From Lycium barbarum (Eukaryota > Streptophyta > Magnoliopsida > Solanales > Solanaceae), in NCBI RefSeq assembly GCF_019175385.1, contig NC_083341.1, positions 66,807,800-66,871,799 on the forward strand: a stretch of 64,000 nucleotides of DNA. Direction: 5' to 3'. Under the pieces are notes generated by a model. The model was not told the origin of the DNA. It did no database searches and was given only the letters and a program-made list of their open reading frames with translations. Positions 21,834 through 33,286 of the stretch are shown one piece after another; position 1 is the stretch's first letter, and each line of letters opens with the position of its first letter. A program made the translations under genes and the position numbers.

Positions 21834-24800
21834 TTATGATCTTGACGTCTCATCTTGGGCTTCTTCCAAGGACTGAAATAAATGTGGGTATTTGGATCGC
21901 ATATTTTTTTCTGCTTTCCATGTCATCTCCTCTCGTTTACTGCTTCTCCATAGAACCTTAACCGAGACCACCTATTTATTTCTAAGCCTCCGTACTTGCC
22001 TGTCTAATATGGCAATGAGTACCTCTTCATAAGTCAATTTCTCTGTCACTTGCACATCATTTACTGGGACGATCCTAGTGGGATCTCCAACACATTTTTG
22101 AAGCATCGAGACATGAAATATTGGATGGACTGACTCCAATTCCGGAGGTAGATCTAACACATAGGCCACTTCGCCTATTTTGCGCACAATCTCATATGGT
22201 CCAATATACCGGGGACTAAGCCTCCCCTTTTTGCCAAATCTCATAACGCCTTTCATTGGCGACACTTTCAAGAATACCCAATCCTTCACTTTGAACTCCA
22301 AGTCTCTTCGACGATTATCCGCATAGGATTTCTGACGACTTTGGGCTGCTAACAACCGATCTTGTATAAGATTGACCTTCTCTATAGCTTGCTGGACCAA
22401 GTCTGGCCCTATCAATTTAGTTTCTCCAGTTTCAAACCACCCAATTGGGGATCTACACTTTCGCCCATATAAAGCTTCATATGGCGCCATTTGAATGCTG
22501 GAATGATAACTATTATTGTAAGCAAATTCAATGAGTGACAAATGATTATCCCAATTTCCTCCAAAGTCTATCATCCATGCTTGCAACTCATCCTCCAGAG
22601 TCTGAATAGTACGTTCAGCCTGCCCATCGGTCTGTGGAAGAAATGTCGTGCTAAGGCTAACTCGGGTCCCTAAACCCTCTTGGAAAGACCTCCAAAACTT
22701 AGCTGTAAACTGAGTCCCTCTATCGGAGATAATAGATACCGGGACGCCATGGAGTTTTACTATCTCTTTAAGATAAAGCTTCGCATAATCTTCTGCCTCA
22801 TAGGTCATCCTGACCGGTAAGAAATAAGCTGACTTGGTGAGTCTATCCACAATCACCCATATGGAATCATACTTACGTCGAGAACGGGGTAAGCCTAAAA
22901 TGAAGTCCATGTTAATCACTTCCCACTTCCAAGTTGGGATTTCCATAGCTTGCAACAATCCACCCGGCTTTTGGTGTTCAATCTTCACTTGTTGGCAATT
23001 AGGACACTGGGCTACGAATTCCGCTATATCTTTCTTCATTCCATTCCACCAATATATAGACTTAAGATCATGATACATTTTTGTCGCCCCGGGGTGGAAA
23101 GAATAACAGGAACAATTGGCTTCCCTCAATATTTGGTGACGTAGGCCTACCACATCGGGAACACATAACCTGCCTTGACATCGGAGAACTCCGTCTCCCG
23201 AAATATCAAATGATGACTCCTCTTTCTGATGGAGTGTATCTCTGTACTGCATTAGCATGGGATCCTCATATTGTCGCTATTTTACTTCCGCTACTAGCGA
23301 TGAAACTGTTGAATTCTGAATAGTAGCTCCGCTGCTACCTGAGTCCACTACTCGGACTCCTAGGCTAGCTAACTGTTGAAGCTCACGGGCCATCTCTTTC
23401 TTTTCTGGTTGTACATCACTTAGACTTCCCATCGACCTACGGCTAAGAGCATCAGCCACCACATTTTCCTTTCCGGGGTGGTACAGGATCTCAACATCAT
23501 AGTCTTTTAGCAACTCTAGCCATCGTCGTTGCCGCAAATTCAACTCTTTCTGCTTGAAGATGTATTGAAGACTCTTATGATCTGTGTAAATATCCACGTG
23601 GACACTATATAAGTAATGCCTCCATATCTTTAATGCATGGACCACCGCGGCCAATTCTAAGTCATGGGTAGGATAATTCTGCTCATGTTTCCGCAATTGC
23701 CTTGAAGCATACGCAATCACCTTGCCATGTTGCATCAACACACAGCCTAGCCCAACACCTGAAGCGTCGCAATACACAACGTATCCTTCCAATCCCTCTG
23801 GAAGTGTCAGAACTGGGGCAGAAGTCAATCGACCCTTTAACTCTTGGAAACTACGTTCGCAAGCATCTGTCCATTGAAACTTGGCTGATTTCTGTGTCAA
23901 CTTTGTGAGTGGTGCAGAAATAGAGGAAAAACCTTCAACGAATCTCCTGTAATAACCTTCTAAGCCCAGAAAACTACGAACCTCTGTAGGAGTTGTGGGT
24001 CTTGGCCAAGTTTTCACAGCCTCAATCTTTTGACTATCCACTCGAATACCATCGGCTGCCACAATATGCCCTAAAAATGCCACTGAGTTCAACCAGAACT
24101 CACATTTGGAAAACTTTGCAAACAATTCTCGAGTTCGAAAAACTCCAAGGACAATACGCAAATGATCCGCATGTTCTGCTTCGGATCTAGAATACACCAA
24201 AATATCATCAATGAATACGATTACAAATAAGTCCAGAAAGGACCTGAACACATTATTCATCAAATCCATAAATACCGCTGGCGCATTAGTTAACCCAAAT
24301 GACATCACCCGGAATTCAAAATGACCATATCTTGTTATGAAGGCTGTCTTAGGGAAATCTTTCTCTCTAACCCTCACTCGATGGTACCCGGACCTCAAAT
24401 CAATCTTTGAAAACCATTTGGCGCCTCACAATTGATCAAACAAGTCATCAATCCTTGGGAGAGGATATTTATTCTTAATCGTTACTTTATTCAATTGCCT
24501 ATAATCAATGCAGATTCTCAGGGAGCCATCTTTCTTTCGGACGAACAATACGGGCGCTCCCCACGGGGATGAACTAGGCCTAACGAAGCCTTTATCAAGC
24601 AAGTCTTTCAATTGCTCCTTCAACTCTTTCAATTCTGCGGGTGCCATTCTATATGGAGGAATAGATATAGGTGTGGTGCCTGGCAACACATCAATGGAAA
24701 AATCAATCTCCCGTTCGGGAGGAAGGCCTGGAAGCTCTTCCGGGAACACATCCGGAAATTCGTTCACTATGGGAACTAACTGAAGAGTCGGCGATTCAGC

Positions 24801-26674
24801 TTCTACATCTTGAACTCGTACTAGATGATAAATGCACTCTTTTGTGATCATTTTCCTTGCCTTTAGATAGGAAATAAACCTACCTTTTGGTGATGCCGTA
24901 TTTCCTTTCCATTCTAACATTGGTTCTCCCGGAAACTGGAAACGAACCACCTTCATCCGGCAATCAACGTTGGCATAACAAGAAGCCAACCAATCCATGC
25001 CCATAATGACATCAAAATCTATCATTTCTAGCTCATGCAAATCAATCATAGTACGACGATCACAAATCACAATCACACAATTCCTATATACTCGGCTAGC
25101 TATTACCGATTCACCCACGGGTGTAGACACCTCAAAAGGTTTGATAGACTCCGACTCAATTATAAATCGACCCGCAATATATGGAGTAACATATGATAAT
25201 GTGGAGCTCGGATCAATCAAAGCATATACATCATGAGAGAATACCGATAATATACCTGTGACCACGTCAGGAGAAGACTCAAGATCTTGGCGTCCAGCCA
25301 AAGCATAAATACGGTGCTGAGGACCGCTAGTACTGGGAGCTCTGCCTCTACCTCTACCATGGCCGACTGGCGCATGTGTACCTGGCCCCGTAGGGCGCAC
25401 AGATGCCGAAGATCCGGCTACCGACCCTGATGGTTGGGTCCTACCTCTACCATGTACTGAGGGGCAATCACACATAATATGGCCTGGTTGACCACATGAA
25501 TAGAAAACATCTGAACCCAATCAGCATTGACCCCAATGCGACTTCCCACACTGGGAACATCATGGTATATGTGGCCTTGACTGGCCTGAATCACCTCTAA
25601 ACTGGGACCCCGAATAACTCTGACTCGGCCCGGGATGAGTAGATCTATCAAGGCTCTGGCCTGAAAACCGTGGAGGTGCACTGGTCGTAGGATAGCCCGA
25701 ATGTCTAGGGAACTGTTGCCTGTGTCTGCCTCTGGACTCACTTATTGGGCCTGAAGATCTGGCCCTCTTGTTATGTCCGCGATCTTGCTCACGTTCACCT
25801 CTTCGCTGCTGTAGGCTTTCTTCTATGTTCTGAGCATGTGCCTGAATACGTGCAATGTCCATACCGTTCTGAAGGGACGCAATCAAGCATTTATCCATCA
25901 GATGGGGCCCTAGGCCATTTACAAATTGGTGTACCCTGTCGCCCATATCTGCTACCATGGCCGAAGCATACCTGGCCAAGGAGTTAAACCGGAGGCTATA
26001 CTCTAGGGCACTCATACTGCCTTGCCTCAAATTTAAGAATTTATCGGCCCTAGCTCGCCGAACTTCTGGGGCATATAATAACGGAGAAAAGCATCAACAA
26101 ACTCTTGCCATACCGGGGGAGGTGTATTGGCTCCCCGTGAATCCATCCATACTGTATACCACTGGATCGAGACATCTCTCAATCTATATGACGCTAGTTC
26201 TACCGACTCGGTGTCTGAAGCATGTATCAACCGGAGCATCCTTAGCATACCATCAATAAAGTCCTGGGGATCCTCCTCCGGCTTTGACCCAAAGAATTCC
26301 GGAGGGTTCAAAGTAATGAAATCACGGGCCCTCGCACTAACAGCCCTATCACCACGCCCTAAACTTTGCCTCTGCGTCTGGGTCGCAACCAACTGAGTCA
26401 ACAAATTAATGGCCTCTTTCACATCTTGGCCAGAAGCATTAGGTGGAGGGGCTGGAGGTGCTGGAGCTGGGGCTGAGGCTCCCTCACGCTCCTCAGAGAC
26501 GGGCACTGTCTGGGAGGACTGAGATTGATCCGCACTCTGGGACTCATCTTCCTCCACTACCGGTGGCGGTGCTCTTTCAGCTCGCTTTTCTGCCACCGTC
26601 TTACCCTTTTGGGCTGCTGTAGCCTTTTTCTTTTTAGGCATCTCTGAAATACACAACACACAATTTAGGAACAA
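21834..26674 (-). pseudogene. gag-pol polyprotein of F (interrupted)
   Basis: Gag starts at 26674 with MPKKKKATAAQKG, then a Pro/Glu/Ser-rich stretch and the retrotransposon gag domain (ARARDFITLNPPEFFGSK...WYTVW). A one-base deletion near 26070 shifts frame; everything downstream is in one frame, broken by stops at 25560, 25521, 24426, 23277 and 21972. In order come zinc knuckles (about 25559-25480), protease (IDPSSTL at about 25217-25197, Ser where the family has Gly), RT (FIDDILVYS near 24215-24189), RNase H (YCDAS near 23775; YTDHKSL near 23590) and integrase. The integrase has Asp near 22907 and 22724 and Glu near 22616, with 35 residues between the last two. The first His of its HHCC finger is Asn (EANCS). 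After the 21972 stop the frame continues through the chromodomain (VSVKVLWR, EEMTW) to a final stop at 21834-21836. Confidence 0.92.
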
Positions 26675-26836
26675 GAATTTCTTACATCATAGCTCTATCG
26701 TACGATTCTTATGAAGAAGGAAGGTCATTTATTCTTAAAATGTCCGCAGCTTCTTGTTTATAAGTGTGGCACGCAACACACCCATAACAAAGACTCTACT
26801 AGACACGGCTCGTAGACACACCCTAGGACTCAACTT

Positions 26837-26847
26837 CTCTGATACCA
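26837..26847 (-). other. Primer-binding site of F (initiator Met tRNA)
   Basis: TGGTATCAGAG on the minus strand, four bases from the 5' LTR. It is complementary to the 3' end of plant initiator tRNA-Met, the usual primer of this clade. Confidence 0.9.
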
Positions 26848-26851
26848 CTTT

Positions 26852-29225
26852 TGTCACGACCCGACTCGGGGCCGCGACGAGCACCCGGTGCTAGCCCACC
26901 CGGGCACCATCTTAGCTTACTCTTATGCTTACATCTAGGTGAGCCACATAATTATACATGCATTTCCATTCATTCGTCAACTAGTCCCATTTGGACAACA
27001 ACGCATTTATATCATCGTAGGCATCTATGTCACATCAATGTAGATGGGCCAACGTAGCCGACAAAATGATATACAAAACATAGGCCGACAAGGCCAAACA
27101 CATCTACCCACACACACACACATGTCTACGGGCCTCTAAGAGTATAACATATCACATTAGCGGGACAGGACCCCGCTATGCCCATAATTATATACACAAA
27201 AGAATGAGTACCCAAAAGATATGGCTCCGAAGGAAATGGAGCTCTCTATGTAATCTCCGAATAGGCAGCTATGGATCAAGTCTGTCTCCCTGTGCACCTG
27301 CGGGCATGACGCAGCGTCCACAAACAAAAGGACGTCAGTACGAAGAATGTACTGAGTATGTAAAGCATGAGCAACATCAATAAATAAGCATCATGAACAA
27401 CATATGAAATAACATGGGGGGGGGGGGGGGAGACAATAATATCATCGTCATAGTACTTACCTGCCTTTCGTAGGACTTTCCATTTTTCATACGTATTAGT
27501 ACACCTACGTCATCATCCGTGTTCCATAATAGTACTCGTACCATACTTGTGCTCATATTCGTATATATGTCCTTATTCGTATTCTTATACATAGTCTTAT
27601 CACATTCATAATCATATTATATACATAGTCATTTCATATACATGGCATTTACATAGCATACCCGACCTCATAGGATCGGTGTTTCATACATACTTGGCCA
27701 ACCAAGGCCAAGGTTACTCATACCTGGACCTACCAAGGCTTCAGGGTTATCCATACCATCTGCAGAGGTGTGCGCGCGTTTCGTAATCGTATACATACTT
27801 TATACAAATTCATATACATATATCCTACCCGGCGTTATAAGCTCGGGGTGTCGTTATAGCCCTTCATAGGCACATGTAAGTATAATAGCCCGTAGGCACC
27901 TTTAGCATCATTATTATTATCATCGTCATCACTATCATCATCATTTTCGCTACGTCTATATCTTATGCTTACTCGTCATATGGGGTGCGTAGTACAATCG
28001 TAGCACATATCAAGGATCGTGAGCTTCTGAGCTCCGAGTGTCAATCGTTTGAATACAACATACTCATATAGAGGATTTAAGAGTTTGGACAAGGAACCAT
28101 GCCTTATGAAAGAAGGGTTAGCCTTACATACCTTTTCGTCGGACTATTCTACATTTGCACGCTTCCTCCCAATGCTAGCGTCTATACCTTCATTAATATC
28201 ATAACAATGGCCATTAGTCATTCATATTATCCACATTATCTAGATTCCTTAATTTGCCTCTAATTCACCCATATTCATGGTCATAACATCCAACTTCGTC
28301 CATTCGTCTAAAGTGTCTAGTTCATGATCTTAATACCATTTATAATACATTCATATCACAACACAACAACATTCATGATTCAATTCAAACTATTCCTCAA
28401 AATGTCACTATTCATCATTCATGACCTACTTGACCATATTTTCTACAATCCATGTATTTCAACTCTTCAATACCTTAAACATCATGTAAAAATCATGAAT
28501 CTTACCTTAGAAGTTGTAGGAACAAGCTTTGGTTAATAATACTCCACTTTGAGCAAAACCCTAGTTTTTCTCCATTTGGATTTCTTGACCTAGATGATCT
28601 TTGATGATGTTCTTACTCTTGATTCACCTTGTTTTATGTTGTTGATCCTCAAATATCCTTGAAAACTTGTATAATAAATGTAGAGAGAGGTTTTAGAGAG
28701 AAGTGGTGTAATGTAGAAATGAAATAAAACAAGTCTTGGTCCTCATATTTAATGAATTAAAAATCTGTGCTGAGGTGAACAGTGGTCGTCCATGGAGGTT
28801 TACGGTCCGTATTCCAGTTTACGGACCGTCCCTCGTGGTCGTCTTTAACCCTAAGCAGAACCAGAAACTTTGGCTGCATGCATGGTGATTTACGACCATG
28901 GTTTATGGGGCCGTAAATCACTTTACGGTCTGTCCTCCTGGTCGTATTTTACCATTTCTCAATTGGGCAGAAAGTCGAAGTCTTGCATGGTAATTTACGA
29001 CTGCCAGTTTACGGACCGTATTCCATTTTACGATCCGTATTTTTCACTTTACGACCACTGGGCAGTTTTGCCAACTTTGAACTTTTCACATTTCTCGACT
29101 TTTCATTCTAATCATTCTCGTCCATATACGCACATTGCTCATGAAACATTATACACTCGCACTCCTCGCACACATCACTTGTTCGTTTACTTGCGTACCA
29201 ACGAGAAATTTTCTGCGGTGTAACA
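26852..29225 (-). repeat. 5' LTR of element F
   Basis: About 2.37 kb, partner of 19259-21629. It has a 15-base G run at 27416-27430 where the other LTR has GGGAGGG, a visible length difference. The conserved block lies at 27331-27366 and the palindrome cluster at 28790-29060. Confidence 0.92.
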
Positions 29226-29230
29226 TCGTC

Positions 29231-30172
29231 ATATGCTTATCTTAAGCTTTCAAATTAATTCCTTTTAAAAGCTGCCGAAATTCGGGCATCATCTTCCTTG
29301 TTTATATCCCTAGCCCGAAATCACAATACCAATTAAACAACAACAATAGCAATACTAATATCAACCACATCATCATCAATACCAAAATATTCCATAAAAC
29401 ATCCCACACGATGTTTTTCAACATACAACAACGATACACACTTCCTATCTTCCCAATCAAGGAGCATAATCTCATCAACACACCAACAACATTAGATACC
29501 ATTCATATGCATGTAAATCAGCCCAACCACATGGCCACAACATGCTCAAAACAGTCCATAAACACAACAACTACAACATAACACTTTATGACCTTTTATC
29601 CATAACTATTTTCACTTTTAAGACTTGTTAATCCTTCAAATCAACTCAACATAAGAGATAGGATGAAGAACATACCTTATACTTGAAGAACTTTAGCTAC
29701 ACCAACTTTCTTCAAGACCAAACTCACCATAACATCAAGTAGAAACAAGAACAATCAATTTTCATGAACTAGTTTGGTGAACTTCATTTTAGGCTTTTGA
29801 AACATCTTAAAACTCCTAATATACCTGGAGATATACCCCTCCAAATTTGACCCAAAATTCTGTCCAAAATTCAGCCAACGTTTTTCTAAATTTTCGACAA
29901 ACTTATTTTCTTCGATTTGCTTGGTCCCGGAATCTTCTGAATCTCTCCATACATGATATCTATCATTAATAATACTTGATAATGGTCATGTCCTTTGGTT
30001 TCAAGGTTGTTATTCCCTATTATGACTTACGAGATCGTAATTCATCCTTTACTTCATTGTTACGAACTTCCCGCGGCTTGTACCTTCCAAAACTTCATGG
30101 GACGTCTCCGATACTCCATTAATATGGTGAAGTACGTGGCATGCTTATGCTCTGAAAATGTGAGGTGTAACA
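29231..30172 (-). repeat. Solo LTR V, right-hand part
   Basis: Continues V after element F. It contains GCTGCCGAAATTCGGGC, a motif shared with LTRs D, X and others. It ends GAGGTGTAACA followed by the CTTCA duplication. Confidence 0.85.
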
Positions 30173-30177
30173 CTTCA

Positions 30178-30371
30178 CCTGCTAGTTTGAGAAAGGTAGA
30201 GACCATATAAGGCAAAGTTGATATTTTCCTTATCATTTTCACTCTCTCTCCTTATAGATCAGCCTAAGGCCGACCCTCTCTCCTCCATGTCTATTGAGAT
30301 TATACACCAATTAATATGGATATTATAATAAGAAAATATATTTCATTTACTAATTATTAAGGGGTGTGCAA
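30178..30371. other. Unassigned flank to the right of solo LTR V
   Basis: Should be the continuation of the sequence that V entered (compare 17773-17947). I see no gene or clear repeat boundary. Confidence 0.3.
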
Positions 30372-30407
30372 AGCCAAAAGTGGACAAGTAAAAGTGAACG
30401 GAGGGAG
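30372..30407 (+). repeat. Right terminus of a Stowaway-like MITE
   Basis: GCCAAAAGTGGACAAGTAAA followed by GTGAACGGAGGGAG and then TA. The GGAGGGAG-TA end is the hallmark of Stowaway (Tc1/mariner) MITEs. No left CTCCCTCC terminus is seen upstream, so only the end remains. Confidence 0.6.
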
Positions 30408-30422
30408 TATTGTCATAAACTC

Positions 30423-30503
30423 TCATTCTCTTGTCGTATTCCAATTTCGTTCCGGTTCTTATATTTGTCCGGTCTTTGTTTGTGTGCCACTTTTGTTTTT
30501 ATA
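30423..30503 (+). repeat. Dispersed ~80-bp repeat, copy 2
   Basis: Same sequence as 11085-11165 with a few substitutions, lying just after the MITE terminus. Confidence 0.6.
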
Positions 30504-30504
30504 A

Positions 30505-30933
30505 CTGTGGACATTTAAATTTTATCAAATTATCCATAAAGTTATTTGGATGACATTTTTAAATCAAGATATATTACTCCAAATAAAAATTATGGATTAA
30601 TAATTGAATTAATTTTTCAAGTCGAATTAAATATGAATTTAATTAATGGTCCAATTTTATTGGGCTAGTCCACTAATTTTGGCTATAAATGACGAGCCCA
30701 CTTTGTTAAGCCAATATTTCATCTCATTCTAGAGGCCCGGTTTAGTGCCACATGTCAAATAACGTGGCACGCTAAGTCTAATAAAAGAGTCAATAGGGTC
30801 ATGCCATATATCAAAATGACACAGCATACCTAGTAAAATCAAAGGCCAATGATAATGCACCATGTGTACAAGTGACGTCTTCTGACTAATCAAATATCGT
30901 TATGTCAATTTCAATCTAATTGGTCAAAATATG
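30505..30933 (+). repeat. Possible Ty1/copia LTR fragment
   Basis: Begins TGTGGACATTTAAATTTTAT and includes a TATA-like GGCTATAAATGACGAGCCC at about 30682. It resembles copia LTRs of Solanaceae that I remember, but no internal domain or second LTR is present. It ends where LTR Y begins. Confidence 0.35.
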
Positions 30934-31161
30934 TGTTATGCCTCGGAAGATTGTGCGTTGTTTGTGCCATAAGTAGATTAGAATAAGCTTGAGAGGAGGC
31001 TATAGGGCTCCTTAGATGGTTAATGAAGGGTTGCATAAGTGTTAAGGAGATATAATAAGTATTAAAGGTCGAACGAATCGGAAAAAATGCGATTTCGTGA
31101 AAAGTGGAGTTTGTGGGCAGTTTGCGGCCACATATGGAGTTTGCTGTGTAGCAAACAGGCT

Positions 31162-31166
31162 GCAAA
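31162..31166. other. Target duplication of solo LTR X, left copy
   Basis: GCAAA here and GCAAA at 33720-33724 are identical and flank the TG...CA ends of X. Confidence 0.88.
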
Positions 31167-31683
31167 TGTTACACCCCGTAGTTTTGTACGTTGAGATTTA
31201 TAAGTGTTGATTATTTTAAGTATGGACACTAGAGTTACCTTCAAGAATATATGAGCTTATATGCGCCAATCTTATGGTTATGAGGGTTTAAGTTCATATA
31301 ATAAGTTGTGGAAGGATTAGAGGGCAAGTGAATCAAGGAAAATAAGTTTATTGGACTTTGGAGAAAATATAAGGGGCAATTTTGGTCCAACTGGGAGGAA
31401 GAAATCTTTTAGTATATGAGGAGTTTTGAAGTAAAGCAAAAGCCTAAATTGAAGTTCATGAAGTCTAGTTTTCAACGCAACAAACCGCTCGTCGATAGGT
31501 CATCGGAGTAGAGAGTTATGGACATTACAAGTTAGGCTGCCAGAGCAGACATTTACCCTACGCAAATGCAACCATAGGTCCGCGAATGCGAAGAGGAGGA
31601 CTGGATAACCCTTCGCAAACACGACCCAAGTTCGCGAACGCGAAGAGCAAATTCTGAGTCGGTGCAAACCGACTTAAACACCC

Positions 31684-31690
31684 TATATAA
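31684..31690 (+). promoter_or_regulatory. TATA box of LTR X
   Basis: TATATAA about 520 bp into the LTR, preceded within 120 bp by TTCGCGAACGCGAAGAG and similar inverted repeats. The position fits a U3 promoter. Transcription start not determined. Confidence 0.5.
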
Positions 31691-32741
31691 GGGTTAAAGT
31701 CCCTCATTTATGCCCCAAAGTGTTCTAGAGAGCTCAGGAAACATAGAGAGACATATATGTATCACAAAATTGAGGATTTTGAGTGATTTCCAGTGATGGA
31801 GTATTAAGCGAGGCTCGGGTAATGTGTAGTTGTGGTTATAGTATTGTTTTGCGATGGAGTTGGCATGGATTCAAAGTGGATATTGAAGGTCTTGTTGTCC
31901 TAGTAAGAATAAGGTATGAATCTTTCCCTTTTGATATTAATTTAAGTTTGCTTACGAAGATAGAGTTATTAAATCATCGTATAGCAGATTAGTTGGGTGA
32001 GAAATTAGGTAAATATCGTGTGGGATGTTTTAGGAAATATATTGATATGGATAATGGTGTTGATTATGCTGGTATTGTTGTCGTTGATTGGTTGTTGATA
32101 TTATGATTTCGGGCTAGGCATATAAACAGGGAAGATGCTGCCCGAATTTCGGTAGATTCTAAATGGATTTAAATTTAGGGCTTAAGACGAACGTATGATG
32201 ATGAACCTAATAATAGTATGAATGGTTGTATATGTAGATTATGAGACTATGAATGATCTTAAGTGAATTGCAAGACAGGAAGTAAGTTGGAAGTCGAGAA
32301 ATTATCTTCCAGGTATGTTAAGGCTAGTCCCTTTCTTTCGCAGGCATGATTCCTATGTTATGATTCTGGATATTTTTCCATAACATTTTTACATCCAAAA
32401 GTTAGAAGCTCATGATTCTTAAAAGCTTCTTATGATACTAAAGATGAGATGTTTTCTATGATAAACATGATGATGATGATTCTAATTCTAGAAATTCCAA
32501 AGCTTATGATTTTAATGCTATTATGAGATTATTGAGTTTATTTCATGATTTCCTTGATTCTACCCATTGTTGTTGATCTCACCTTATGTTAATTGTTCCT
32601 TCAAGGTGAGATATAGCGATAATGATTATTCCATAATATAAATCGAAGGTTACCGACCTTACGTCACTCCAATAAAGTTGTAGCTTTCATATGAGCTTTC
32701 ATGCATACTATTTACATTATGTATATGTATATATTATATTT

Positions 32742-33133
32742 ATGGATCGGGCGTACGTTCCTCGGCACTAACATATTATTTTTATGGATCGGGCCGTACG
32801 TTTCTCGGCGCTAACATATGATATTTATGGATCGGGCCGTTCGTTCCGCGGCAATATAATATATTTATGGATAGGGCCGTTCATTCCACGACAATATAAT
32901 ATATTTAAGGATTGGGTCGTACGTTCCTCGGCACTAACATATGATATTTATGGATCGGGTCGTACGTTCCTCGACACTAACATATAATATTTATGGATCG
33001 AGCCGTACGTTCCTCGACACTAATATATATGGATCGGGCTGCATGTTCCGCAACACTATATTTATGGATCGGGCTGTACGTTCCACAACACTAACATTTA
33101 TGGATCGAGTTGCACGTTCCGCAACACTAACAC
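32742..33133 (+). repeat. ~40-bp minisatellite with GC hairpin, LTR X
   Basis: Ten units of ATGGATCGGGCCGTACGTTC then CTCGGCACTAACATATGATATTT-type sequence, 36-44 bp each. GCCG...CGGC within a unit can pair. The open frames across it (32784-33321) are by-products. Confidence 0.9.
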
Positions 33134-33249
33134 TTATATATGTGCATGTGTGTGTGTGCGCGCGCTTACTTACATATGATTTTCAAAATGTACAGGTTAT
33201 CTCTCTTATTCCATGTTACCTTTCATATCTGTATTATATTGTTATTCAT

Positions 33250-33286
33250 GCCTTACATACTCAGTACATTATTCGTACTGACGTCC
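33250..33286 (+). promoter_or_regulatory. Conserved LTR block TACTCAGTAC / GTACTGACGTCC (LTR X copy)
   Basis: GCCTTACATACTCAGTACAT then TATTCGTACTGACGTCC. Equivalent copies occur at 35291-35327 (Y), 38360-38396 (A), 48242-48278 (B), 60478-60513 (Z), and in inverse orientation at 15510 (U), 18381 (V), 19737 and 27331 (F) and 46241 (C), with a weak form at 61577 (D). TGACGTC is a classic ACGT-core site for bZIP factors. Whether it acts as promoter, downstream element or RNA signal is unknown. Confidence 0.6.

Larger units (their letters stand above)
19259..29225 (-). mobile_element. Full-length Ty3/gypsy Tekay-like element F
   Basis: A structurally complete 9.97-kb minus-strand retrotransposon. 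It has a 5' LTR (26852-29225), primer site (26837-26847), gag-pol (26674 to 21834), polypurine tract (21630-21642) and 3' LTR (19259-21629). The two LTRs look nearly identical by eye, so insertion is recent relative to its neighbours. The gag-pol order, a DD35E integrase and a chromodomain-like tail place it in the Tekay/Del group of chromoviruses. One frameshift and five in-frame stops make it non-autonomous as it stands. It sits inside solo LTR V. Confidence 0.92.
17948..30172 (-). mobile_element. Solo LTR V, split by element F
   Basis: Minus-strand LTR in two pieces, 17948-19258 and 29231-30172, about 2.25 kb together. It starts TGTCACGACCC and ends GGTGTAACA. CTTCA lies on both sides (17943-17947 and 30173-30177), a perfect 5-bp target duplication with no internal domain. 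That is the mark of an LTR-LTR recombination product. It carries a five-unit minisatellite (18549-18745) and the conserved GTACGAACAATGTACTGAG block (18381-18420). Confidence 0.85.

Noticed and set aside
22834..23323. Plus-strand open frames across the integrase of F
   Set aside because: They are antisense to the clear minus-strand integrase and RNase H coding and have no motifs of their own.
32742..33133. CRISPR-like spacing of repeats
   Set aside because: The whole unit including the spacer is repeated and drifts in length. It is eukaryotic LTR sequence with no unique spacers or cas genes.
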